Assembly (NCBI GenBank): GCA_938092135.1
Contig: CALLJL010000009.1
Span: 62,001-126,000 of the forward strand
DNA from: an uncultured bacterium
GTDB lineage: Bacteria > Acidobacteriota > Aminicenantia > Aminicenantales > CALLJL01
Direction of reading: 5' to 3'
Length of the DNA: 64,000 bases
Position 1 is the stretch's first letter; the number at the start of each line of letters is the position of its first letter. Position numbers and translations under genes: made by a program. The notes under the pieces are model-generated. The model searched no databases, was not told where the DNA came from, and saw nothing but the letters and a program-made list of their open reading frames with translations. This document shows, one piece after another, positions 54,593 through 63,097 of this stretch.

Positions 54593-56451
54593 AGCGCCGG
54601 GATTTTCTCAAGCAAAGTGGGCAGCTGGCCTTAATCCTGAGCTTACCTTCAGGGAATCCATTTTTATCCACTTCCTTTTCTTTATTCTCTTCGCTTCAAG
54701 CTTATCTTTTCTCTCCAAGGCCATTGCCTTCTTTTGATTTTGACCTGTTAATTCAAAATGCTACCATCATCAACGGACTCGGTGATCCTCCTTTTACGGG
54801 CGATATTGGCATTAAGGATGAAAAAATAATTTATATTAATGTCCATGAGGAAAAGGGCAAAAAGCCAATGGAGGAAGATCTGAAGAATATGAAAAAGGTC
54901 GCAATATCCCCATCAGTAGCTAAAAAGAGCAACTTAAACCCGTTTTTTCGCGAAAGAACAAAGGAGGAGATAATAAAAATTTGGGCTAGACAAATCATCA
55001 ATGCCCATGGCAAAGTGGTCTGTCCTGGGTTTATTGATATACATTCCCATACGGGGATGGAACTTCTGATCAATCCAGTTGCTGAAAGCAAGATCAGGCA
55101 AGGGGTAACGACCGAAATCAGTGGCAATTGTGGAAGTTCCGACTTTCCTTTAAAAGAAAGTCTTAGTGAAGATGAAAAAGAATATAAAAAACGCCTAGGG
55201 ATTAAAGAACGCTGGACTGACCTGAAAGGCTTTGTCGAGCTTTTGGAGACCAAAAAAATCAGTTTAAACTGGGGAACTTTTGTCGGCCATGGAACAATTC
55301 GGGCTTTGGTGATGGACGAAGAAAAAAGAGCTCCTTCACCCTCCGAACTCAAAAAGATGAAAAAACTGATCATGGAAGCTATGGAGCAAGGTGCTTTCGG
55401 TCTTTCAACGGGGCTGGAATACACTCCGAGCGGTTTTGCTCAAAGAGGAGAAATTATAGAACTCTGTCATGCTGTGGCTTCCTATGGCGGAATCTATGCT
55501 ACCCATATCCGAAGCGAAGATAATGAAGTCATTGAAGCTGTAGGCGAAGCCATCTCGATTGCCACTGAAGCTCATCTTCCCCTTCAAATCAGTCATCTTA
55601 AGACTTGCGGCGAGCGCAACTGGTGGAAGATGCCCTATCTTTTTGATTTGATAGAAAAAGCCTCTGCAAGAGGCATTGAGGTGACGGCTGATGCCTATCC
55701 CTATACAGCCTACAGTACAGGTTTAACTGTCTTTTTTCCTTTTTGGGCTTTTGCCTGCGGTCAGGATGAATTTTTAAAAATACTTCTTTCCTCTCAGGAA
55801 AGACAAAAGATGAGAGCCGAAACTGAAGAAAAGCTCGGAGGTATGCCCTGGGAGAATGTGTTGATTGTTGATGTCAGAACAGACCGAAACAAAAATCTTA
55901 TCGGCAAAAATATTGAGGAGGCAGCTAAAGAGAAAGGTTTAGATCCTTTCGATTTCGTCTGTCAGCTGCTAATTGAAGAAAAAGGCGATGTTTCTATTGT
56001 CGGTTTCGGAATGAGTGAAGAAAATGTGATCGCCACCTTAAAACATCCCTTAGTCATGATCGCTTCTGATGGCTCAGCTTTAGCCCCCTATGGTCCTCTC
56101 CATCGGGGCCGGCCTCATCCCCGTAATTATGGCGCTTTTCCTCGTTTTCTTGGTTATTATGTCCGAGAAAAGAAAATTCTTGGTTTGCCAGAGGCAATTA
56201 AGAAAATAACTTCTATGCCGGCGGCCAAGTTAGGCCTTAAAGAAAGAGGTGCGGTTAAAGAAGGATTTTTTGCGGATTTAGTGATCTTTGATCCAGAAAA
56301 AATTATTGACCAAGCAACTTATATTGACCCTGAACAATATCCCAAAGGCATCGATTATGTTATTGTTAATGGAAAAATTGTCATTGATCATGGTGAGCCC
56401 ACTGGCCAGTTTCCAGGAAAATTCCTTTCTGGTCCGGGAAATAGAAATTGA
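54589..56451 (+). CDS. Tat-exported N-acyl-D-amino-acid deacylase
   Basis: A 620-residue amidohydrolase. The GTG start lies in a four-base overlap with the upstream gene. The N-terminus MKRRDFLKQSGQLAL is a good twin-arginine signal. Metal-site motif GFIDIHSHTGMEL, then QGVTTEISGNCGSSDFP, QISHLKTCG, VTADAYPYTAYST, IASDGSALAPYGP and HPRNYGAFPRFLGYY: the full D-aminoacylase set. An insertion of about 60 charged residues lies between the N-terminal strand region and the metal-site motif. It is paralogous to the protein at 7069-8703. Export by Tat implies folding with metal in the cytoplasm. Together with the serine hydrolase upstream it suggests stepwise release of D-amino acids outside the cell. 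Confidence 0.9.
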   Translation: MKRRDFLKQSGQLALILSLPSGNPFLSTSFSLFSSLQAYLFSPRPLPSFDFDLLIQNATIINGLGDPPFTGDIGIKDEKIIYINVHEEKGKKPMEEDLKNMKKVAISPSVAKKSNLNPFFRERTKEEIIKIWARQIINAHGKVVCPGFIDIHSHTGMELLINPVAESKIRQGVTTEISGNCGSSDFPLKESLSEDEKEYKKRLGIKERWTDLKGFVELLETKKISLNWGTFVGHGTIRALVMDEEKRAPSPSELKKMKKLIMEAMEQGAFGLSTGLEYTPSGFAQRGEIIELCHAVASYGGIYATHIRSEDNEVIEAVGEAISIATEAHLPLQISHLKTCGERNWWKMPYLFDLIEKASARGIEVTADAYPYTAYSTGLTVFFPFWAFACGQDEFLKILLSSQERQKMRAETEEKLGGMPWENVLIVDVRTDRNKNLIGKNIEEAAKEKGLDPFDFVCQLLIEEKGDVSIVGFGMSEENVIATLKHPLVMIASDGSALAPYGPLHRGRPHPRNYGAFPRFLGYYVREKKILGLPEAIKKITSMPAAKLGLKERGAVKEGFFADLVIFDPEKIIDQATYIDPEQYPKGIDYVIVNGKIVIDHGEPTGQFPGKFLSGPGNRN

Positions 56452-58823
56452 GGCAAAAAAAATTTAAATTAATTTTGCTTTTTACTATTATAAGCTTCAT
56501 TTTTATAACTTCTTTTTTCCTCTTTAAATTTAGATCGTTAACAGAGAAAAATATTTTCTCATCAAAAAAATCCTATTTGGCCGCAAGCATTAAAGACAAT
56601 TTTAACCTTGTTTTATTCACCATTGATACTCTGCGGGCTGACCATCTTGAGTGCTATGGCTATGACCAGATAAAAACGCCAAACATCAACCGACTGGCTA
56701 AGGAGGGAGTGCGTTTTTCTAATTTTGTTACTTGCACCCCTTTGACTTTGCCATCTCATTGTTCAATCTTCACCGGAACCTATCCACTTTATCATGGTGT
56801 CCGGGATAACGGCGGATTCTATCTCGATTCCAAATTCACTACTTTGGCCGAATTGCTTAAACAAAAGGGCTTTCAGACCGCGGCTTTTGTTGGGGCTTTT
56901 GTCCTTGATTCCCGCTGGGGACTGGATCAAGGATTTGATTATTATTTTGATAATTTTGATTTGACCAAATACAAAAAGATAAGTCTTGATGCTGTCCAGA
57001 GGCGGGGTGATGAAGTTCTTAGAGAAGCTCGGAAGTGGATTGAAGAGCAGTCGAAAGGCCGATTTTTCGCTTGGATTCACCTCTATGACCCCCATACTCC
57101 CTATGACCCTCCTGAGCCCTTTAAAAGCCTTTACCAGGGAAGAAGGTTTGGCTTATATGATGGTGAAATTGCCTATGTAGACCATCTTATCGGCGAATTC
57201 ATGGAATTTATGGAGTTTTCAGGCCTTCTCGAGAAAACGCTGATCATTTTTACTGCCGATCATGGGGAAAGCCTAGGTGAACATAAAGAAAGTGCTCATG
57301 GATTTTTTATTTATGAGGCTGTCCTCCACATTCCTTTAATTATTAGATTCCCCCAAAGCTCAGGCCTTCAAAGCCGCGTTATCCTAGATATCGCTCAAAA
57401 TATTGACCTTATGCCCACAATTTTAGAATTGGTTAATTTGCCTATTCCTTCTGTCGTTCAAGGAAAAAGCCTCTGGCCCTTAATTATAGGCCAAAAAGAA
57501 GCAAGCCGACCAGCTTATAGCGAAACTTTTTATCCTCGCTATCATTTTGGCTGGAGTGAGCTCCGTTCTTTGCGACAGGGTAATTTAAAATTCATTCAGG
57601 CGCCTAGGCCAGAATTATATGACCTCAGCCTTGATCCCAGGGAGGCTAATAATATTTATGCTGAAAAAAAAGACGTCGCCAAGGGGATGCAACAAAAATT
57701 GGAAAAATTGATCAAAAGATTTTCGAGCCCAGAAGGACAATCAGCCGAAATGGCTAATATTGACCATGAATCCCTGATTAAATTACAAACTCTCGGCTAT
57801 ATAGGCGCCTTTCATAACCTGGCGAAGTCAAACAAAGAAAAATCTGGTAAACCCTTGGCTGATCCAAAAGATAGGATTGAAATTTATAATGAAATTAAGC
57901 TCACTCAATTTCTGGTTTCTGAAGAAAAATATGATCTAGCTGAAAATAAAATCAGGAAGGTTTTAGCCCAAGATCCATCTATTCTCGAAGCCCGTTATTT
58001 ACTAGGTCATCTCTTGTCCAAACAAAAAAGATACGAGGAAGCAATTAAAGAGTTTCAGCTAGCCCTCGATGTCGACGCTGAGTACTATGAAGCTATTTTT
58101 GGTTTAGCCCTGGCTTATAAAGAAAACAAACAGGTTAAGGAGGCCATTCTGGCTTTTAGGCGAATGCTTGATCTTGATCCGAAGGATACCAAGCCCTATA
58201 TCCATTTAGCTGATATTTATCAGGATGAAGGAGATTTTGAGGAATCATTGCGGCAAATTCAAAGGGCTGTGGCTCTTGATCCAGAATCTCGATATTTACG
58301 CAATCGTCTTGGGGCCTGTTATCTGGCTTTAAAAAAGTATGATGAGGCGGAAAAAGAAATCAGATTGGCTCTATCCATGGAACGAACGAAACCTTTAATG
58401 AATGCCCATTTTAATCTGGCCTTAATATATGAAGCCAGAGGAGAAATAGAAGAAGCCATTGAAGAATACAGGAGAGAGCAGGCAATAAGTCCTTATAATT
58501 GGCGACCGGACTTCAATTTAGGCTTGCTTTTCCTTAAAAGAAAAGAACTGGATCAGGCTGAAAAAGAATTTCGAAGTTGCCTCACTAAGAATGAAGAACA
58601 TGGGCCGGCTTATGTTTTTTTGGCTAAAGTTTTAATGGATAAAGGAGAAAACCTTCTTGAAGCTGAGAAATGGGCTATTCAAGGGCTTAATCTTAAGCCT
58701 GATCTACCTTCGGTGATATTGGGACATTTAGTCCTAGCCGACATCTACAATCGCCTTGGCCAGCCAGCCAAAGCAAACTTTCACCTAAAGCAGGCCCAGC
58801 AGCTCCAATCAACTAAAAATTAA
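56448..58823 (+). CDS. Alkaline-phosphatase-superfamily (sulfatase-like) protein with C-terminal TPRs
   Basis: A 791-residue protein starting at TTG within a four-base overlap. One N-terminal membrane helix (LILLFTIISFIFITSFFLF) anchors a sulfatase-like domain (about residues 50-430). Metal ligands are in LFTIDTLRADH, ADHGESLGEH and SAHGFF. The nucleophile segment is LTLPSHCSIFTG: at the position of the Cys/Ser converted to formylglycine in sulfatases stands Thr, and CxPSR is absent. It is therefore not a classical sulfatase; a Thr-type phosphotransferase or hydrolase fits better. The C-terminal 300 residues are about eight TPRs (YEEAIKEFQLALDVD, YDEAEKEIRLALS). Third gene of the D-aminoacylase operon. 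Confidence 0.88.
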   Translation: MRQKKFKLILLFTIISFIFITSFFLFKFRSLTEKNIFSSKKSYLAASIKDNFNLVLFTIDTLRADHLECYGYDQIKTPNINRLAKEGVRFSNFVTCTPLTLPSHCSIFTGTYPLYHGVRDNGGFYLDSKFTTLAELLKQKGFQTAAFVGAFVLDSRWGLDQGFDYYFDNFDLTKYKKISLDAVQRRGDEVLREARKWIEEQSKGRFFAWIHLYDPHTPYDPPEPFKSLYQGRRFGLYDGEIAYVDHLIGEFMEFMEFSGLLEKTLIIFTADHGESLGEHKESAHGFFIYEAVLHIPLIIRFPQSSGLQSRVILDIAQNIDLMPTILELVNLPIPSVVQGKSLWPLIIGQKEASRPAYSETFYPRYHFGWSELRSLRQGNLKFIQAPRPELYDLSLDPREANNIYAEKKDVAKGMQQKLEKLIKRFSSPEGQSAEMANIDHESLIKLQTLGYIGAFHNLAKSNKEKSGKPLADPKDRIEIYNEIKLTQFLVSEEKYDLAENKIRKVLAQDPSILEARYLLGHLLSKQKRYEEAIKEFQLALDVDAEYYEAIFGLALAYKENKQVKEAILAFRRMLDLDPKDTKPYIHLADIYQDEGDFEESLRQIQRAVALDPESRYLRNRLGACYLALKKYDEAEKEIRLALSMERTKPLMNAHFNLALIYEARGEIEEAIEEYRREQAISPYNWRPDFNLGLLFLKRKELDQAEKEFRSCLTKNEEHGPAYVFLAKVLMDKGENLLEAEKWAIQGLNLKPDLPSVILGHLVLADIYNRLGQPAKANFHLKQAQQLQSTKN

Positions 58824-61573
58824 AATTGAAATTTAACTCCCAGCTGAAAACGCCTTGGATAGGGAATCCACATAGGCTCGCGATAGCTTGAACTCCAGAC
58901 ATTATAAGATCGCCATCTAGTTACCGTACTGTCATTCAACACATTAAAAATATCGCCGGAAATGCTCAGCCGGGCGGCTTTATAAAGATTAAACATTTTT
59001 TCAATTCGGAGATTTAGAAGGTGCTGATCGCCAAATCTTTCCTTGCCTTTGGGTTCAGCTTGAATTTTCACCGTATAGGGTTGATTGAGTCCTTTTATCC
59101 GCACAAATTTAAGCGTCGGCCGGCCAGTTTGATACAAATAATTAGCGCTGAGCAAAATATCAAAGGGAAGGTTATAACCAAAAGAAACTTTTACCAACCA
59201 TCTTTTATCCAAATTTAATGGCCCCTTAGCATTGATCAAATGATTGGGGTCAGTTCCAAACTGGCCCGTATACCAGACTAAGGACTGACTCATGCCATAG
59301 CCACCTGTGGCCAGCGAGCTTAAATTTAAACCTTCGGCTTTAGACCAAGTTACCGAAGCATTTAACAGCCAATTGTTGGCATATCGTTTATTAAGTTCGA
59401 GTATAAGTCCTCGATAGGTTTGTCCCCAGCCCTTAGGATTAGTTAGCCAGTAATCGAATTCACCGCCAACCCAATTCCAGACCTGATAAGTCTGTCCATT
59501 ATCAGGTGAAACTCTGGTCACCAACTCATATTTTCCACCCCTGTCTTCATAACCAAAAACATCCTTACCGCTTTTATAAATAAAAGTTGCCCTTAGAGCC
59601 AGGTCAGAGCCTAACTGCCTTTCGAGGCTAACAGAGAATTGGTCATAATAGGGATTTTTAATGTTGGGATCCATGGTGTAACCAGCCTCGGTGGGAAGAA
59701 CATATAAAAGAACCCACTTAGATCCATCCCACCAATATATATATTTGTCAGGTGCATTAGGCCCTGGCCATTCCCAATTGGCTATATAGGGATAAACATA
59801 GTAGCGACCATAAGAAGCTTTAAACAGGGTTTTCTTATCAGGGGTTAGAGCAAGAACCAGACCAAGGCGAGGTGAAAAGGAATTCCAAATGATTAAGTCA
59901 TCAATACCTATTCCTTTTTCGCCGGTCTCTTTAAAGTTATGCATCAATGGGAATGGTGGAATAAAGGCATTATGATGGTCATAGCGTAGACCAAGGTTGA
60001 TGGATAGGCGATCGCTTACTTTCCAGGAATCGTCAATAAAGCCACTTATATTAACTACCGTTCCACCATAACGATTTGTGTCCCATTCATAAAGAAGATA
60101 AGGCTCACCAGCATAATCGTAATAAAATTTGCCACCACCATAACCACCATAAGTATCGGTCGCTCCTCGATTAAACTGAACGCCTACCTTGAATTCATGA
60201 TCGCCAGCGAGGAAGTCATCAGCGAAATGGGTTAAAGTCATATTGGCCTGATGCCGCGTAACTTTATAAAACCAAGGCCAAACTGGGCCATTCGAAGTAA
60301 TTCCAGTAGCTCCATCATAGTGAGCCGGGGTATAAATCGAGCCACCAAAGGCTGGTTGATAATCGTTAGGACTGTAATAACCTGAATACTTGAGCTCAAA
60401 AAAAGAATCTTTGCTGATCAACCAAGTCCACATCGCTGTCCAGATATGAACATTATCAGTTTCAGCCATGACAGTCTCAGGAGTGTTAAATGGGTCAGGG
60501 GAGCCAGAACCATAATCTTTCTGCCGATTGTACATGAGGACTAACTTATGAGCCTTCGCCAGCTGAGCTGAAATTTTAATGAATTGCTCATTGTGAGTTG
60601 ATTTATAGGGATAATTAGGGTCATCGCCAAAATCAGAGGCTTTATCAAAGGTGTCATTATAAACTGCAAAAAACCAGATCTTATCTTTAACAATTGGCCC
60701 ACCGAGAGTGAAAGCAATATCGTACCATTTAACTCGATTAAAAGAATAATAACCTTCCCCTGTGGCCGGATTATAAGGCTTAGGATTGTTATCACCTGTA
60801 AGAGCCTTGTATTGCCCATAGTAAGATGCACTTCCTGAAAAGGTATTTCCACCGGACTTAGTGACAATATTCACTACCGCTCCGGCAAAATTTCCGTATT
60901 CCGCAGGGGCTCCAATTCCAGTAATTTCTACTTCCTCAAACATATCGGGTACAGGCCAAGACCAGGCAGTCCCAATTTCGGGATTGCTGAGATCAACTCC
61001 TTCAACATACATGCCATTCTCTTCTGAATTCGATCCATAGGCCATAAACCGAGAAGAATTTTCGCCATGACTGGTTGTGAATCCGGCGGTTTGGTTAACA
61101 ATATCGAAATAAGTGTTGCGAGCAAAGGGAAGTTTTTCCAGCTGCATTTTGGAGTAGGTCGTGGAAATTCCTGAGCGCGTAACATCCACTATCGGAGCTG
61201 TTGCTGTCACGGTGACACTTTCTTCAAGAGCACTTAATTTTAGGGTGATGTTTTCAACCGTTGTCATATTAACAGAGACAACAATTCCAGTGCGCTCAAC
61301 AGTCTGGAACCCTTTCAGCTTAAAGACTGCGGTATAGATGCCGGGAGGAAGATTGATAAAACGATATTCACCATCAGCTCCCGTAATTTGAGAATGGATT
61401 CCGCCAAGAAGAGATGGACTGGAAATTTCAACGGTTACTCCAGGCAAAGGTAAACCATTTTCATCAGCAACCGTGCCTATTAGCCTACCCGTAAGCCTTT
61501 GACTGTAAAGCGAGCTAATTGAAAAAAGAAAGACCAGAAATGCCCCAAAAGCCAATTTTATTTTTTGAGGCAT
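58820..61573 (-). CDS. TonB-dependent receptor, Oar-like
   Basis: A 917-residue outer-membrane receptor behind an AAAGGAGGGG site. Signal peptide (FGAFLVFLFSISSLYSQ), carboxypeptidase-regulatory-like domain (LIGTVADENGLPLPGV), plug with VNIVTKSGGNTFSGSASYY, GGPIVKDKIWFFAVY at the barrel entry, and a terminal Phe (FQLGVKFQF). The last bases overlap the convergent TPR gene by four. It would import a large ligand with TonB-ExbBD, which are not in the window. Intact, unlike the receptor at 17.9-21.1 kb. Confidence 0.94.
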   Translation of the reverse strand: MPQKIKLAFGAFLVFLFSISSLYSQRLTGRLIGTVADENGLPLPGVTVEISSPSLLGGIHSQITGADGEYRFINLPPGIYTAVFKLKGFQTVERTGIVVSVNMTTVENITLKLSALEESVTVTATAPIVDVTRSGISTTYSKMQLEKLPFARNTYFDIVNQTAGFTTSHGENSSRFMAYGSNSEENGMYVEGVDLSNPEIGTAWSWPVPDMFEEVEITGIGAPAEYGNFAGAVVNIVTKSGGNTFSGSASYYGQYKALTGDNNPKPYNPATGEGYYSFNRVKWYDIAFTLGGPIVKDKIWFFAVYNDTFDKASDFGDDPNYPYKSTHNEQFIKISAQLAKAHKLVLMYNRQKDYGSGSPDPFNTPETVMAETDNVHIWTAMWTWLISKDSFFELKYSGYYSPNDYQPAFGGSIYTPAHYDGATGITSNGPVWPWFYKVTRHQANMTLTHFADDFLAGDHEFKVGVQFNRGATDTYGGYGGGKFYYDYAGEPYLLYEWDTNRYGGTVVNISGFIDDSWKVSDRLSINLGLRYDHHNAFIPPFPLMHNFKETGEKGIGIDDLIIWNSFSPRLGLVLALTPDKKTLFKASYGRYYVYPYIANWEWPGPNAPDKYIYWWDGSKWVLLYVLPTEAGYTMDPNIKNPYYDQFSVSLERQLGSDLALRATFIYKSGKDVFGYEDRGGKYELVTRVSPDNGQTYQVWNWVGGEFDYWLTNPKGWGQTYRGLILELNKRYANNWLLNASVTWSKAEGLNLSSLATGGYGMSQSLVWYTGQFGTDPNHLINAKGPLNLDKRWLVKVSFGYNLPFDILLSANYLYQTGRPTLKFVRIKGLNQPYTVKIQAEPKGKERFGDQHLLNLRIEKMFNLYKAARLSISGDIFNVLNDSTVTRWRSYNVWSSSYREPMWIPYPRRFQLGVKFQF

Positions 61574-61867
61574 TTCCCCTCCTTTAAAAATTTTGATTAT
61601 AAATCCTTCTAATCAGCCATAATCGGCAATATTTTTTTAAAAAAAATGTTTATTGTCAATATAAAAATTTGGATCATAGGACGGTTTAAATTCTGCCTTT
61701 TCAAATTCTGAATTTAATTTTCCCCACTTAATTTTTTCCTCTCATTTCAATAAACATTGGTTTTAAGTCTTTATTAGGGCAGAGCAAATTTTTCTTTTAT
61801 TTAAAAGCTAAGCCAATAGGCTAATAAACCAGCGAAAATAAAGGTTAATATGAGCTGAGCGGTGTTG

Positions 61868-62179
61868 TTATTTATTGAATTTGAGATAGGATTCCAGGTT
61901 CTGGAGATAATTCTGGAAAGCAGTTAGACCTTTTTTGGTTATCCGGCAGGTAGTTTTTGGCTTTCTCCCGCTGAATGTCTTTTTGATGGCCACATATCCG
62001 GCCTCTTCGAGCTTCATCAAGTTAGCGCTCAAGTTCCCGTCTGTGGTGCCAATCGTTTCTTTCAGATAATTAAAAGTTGCTTCTTCAACTGAGGCCAGAA
62101 TGGAGAGAATGCCAAGGCGTATCCTGGAGTGAATAACCGGGTCGAGTGGTAAGAGCTTATTAGAGTTCATGGATTTCAT
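61868..62179 (-). CDS. Winged-helix transcriptional regulator (HTH_34-like)
   Basis: A protein of about 103 residues when started at ATG 62179 (GAGG site upstream); an ATG at 62170 is an alternative. A longer frame to 62299 would run through the upstream membrane gene and is rejected. The winged helix reads VIHSRIRLGILSILASVEEA, then TTDGNLSANLMKLEEAGYV and the wing KKTFSGRKPKTTCRIT, close to the HTH_34 family. It overlaps the end of the membrane protein gene by 11-20 bases, a common pairing. It most likely represses its own operon through the palindrome at 62792-62809. Confidence 0.87.
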   Translation of the reverse strand: MKSMNSNKLLPLDPVIHSRIRLGILSILASVEEATFNYLKETIGTTDGNLSANLMKLEEAGYVAIKKTFSGRKPKTTCRITKKGLTAFQNYLQNLESYLKFNK

Positions 62180-62762
62180 CCTGCCTCTTGTATTTGGAAT
62201 AAAGGACCAAGGCAGGCACAAGATAACCGACAATAACCAAAGGGATGAAAAGCAGAGCCCGGTAATTCTCATGAATGAAAACCATGCCCAGAGCGCCAAC
62301 CCAGAACAGCGTTCCGCACCACTTCAACAAGGCCCATTCAAAGAGACCGCCAAGGGAAAAAATCAAGACGCCGGCGATTAGGCTCATCAGGACAGAAATT
62401 GTCCCCCAGGAATAGAGTTTCAGCAAGGGAAAAACAAAGCCAGCCAGAATAAAGGCCACAGAGCAGGCATAAGCGAGATTGCCAGCGGCCTTCTGGCCGT
62501 AGGTCTTGAAATCTGCCTGCCGATCGATTTTAAAGCTTAAGACTATGGAAATGATTATACCCACAGCTACCAAAGATATCCAGTTGATCCATATCCAGGC
62601 ATACTTTTTGAGGGCAACTAAGATATACATACCTGTTACACCTAGGATTGGAACGATCCCCCAGATTAGCAGAAATATCCAGGAGTCAGCCGTGATTTTC
62701 TTAGTGCGCTCGATCATCTCCCGGATGAATCTGATTTCTTGTTCAGGATTCATTTCTTCCAT
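62160..62762 (-). CDS. Multispan membrane protein partnered with HTH_34 regulator
   Basis: A 200-residue protein with a soluble acidic N-terminus (MEEMNPEQEIRFIREMIER) and about six hydrophobic helices. Such proteins are often encoded directly before a small winged-helix regulator, as here. No enzyme or transporter motif is visible. A good ribosome site (AAAGGAGG) precedes the ATG. Its promoter contains an 18-base palindrome. Function unknown; it may signal to, or be controlled by, the regulator. Confidence 0.78.
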   Translation of the reverse strand: MEEMNPEQEIRFIREMIERTKKITADSWIFLLIWGIVPILGVTGMYILVALKKYAWIWINWISLVAVGIIISIVLSFKIDRQADFKTYGQKAAGNLAYACSVAFILAGFVFPLLKLYSWGTISVLMSLIAGVLIFSLGGLFEWALLKWCGTLFWVGALGMVFIHENYRALLFIPLVIVGYLVPALVLYSKYKRQDEIHEL

Positions 62763-62791
62763 GTTTCCTCCTTTTATTTAATTGCTTTATT

Positions 62792-62809
62792 ATTTAAAGT
62801 ACTTTAAAT
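62792..62809. promoter_or_regulatory. 18-bp perfect palindrome, candidate HTH_34 operator
   Basis: ATTTAAAGTACTTTAAAT is identical to its reverse complement over 18 bases. It lies about 30 bases before the membrane protein ATG and covers the -10 element of the promoter below. The downstream winged-helix protein is the obvious binder, so negative autoregulation is inferred. Confidence 0.65.
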
Positions 62810-62829
62810 TATTAAATTTTATTTGTCAA
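62801..62829 (-). promoter_or_regulatory. Promoter of the membrane protein/HTH_34 operon
   Basis: On the minus strand a perfect TTGACA (62829-62824), a 17-base spacer and TAAAGT (62806-62801). The -10 element falls inside the palindrome, so repressor and polymerase would compete. Confidence 0.55.
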
Positions 62830-63097
62830 GTCTTTTCTTTTTTGGCCTTTCTCACCATCAATGAAAAAATGATATTTACTCTTCTATCATTGACTGGAGT
62901 CAAAAGTTTGAGCGATTTTTTGGCCCTATACCAGCGCCGGTTTGATCTGCCATCTTAGTACTTAATTTCTCCAGATAGCCTTAGACCTGGCCTCTTCTTC
63001 TCTTAAAATAGAGGGAGAAAATAAAAACTGTAGGTTCAGCGGCTTCGGTTGTCGAAAGATAATTTGTTATTTTTTATAATTAAAACTAGTTGCGTCA

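Larger units (their letters stand above)
62763..63097. other. Divergent intergenic region
   Basis: About 335 bases. The left edge holds the promoter and operator of the membrane protein/regulator pair (listed separately). The right half leads to the glycosyltransferase. No ribosome site precedes that start and no clear promoter was found for it. Confidence 0.4.

Noticed and set aside
54831..55424. 197-residue minus-strand frame
   Set aside because: Antisense shadow of the Tat D-aminoacylase; Ser/Phe-rich composition and no domain.
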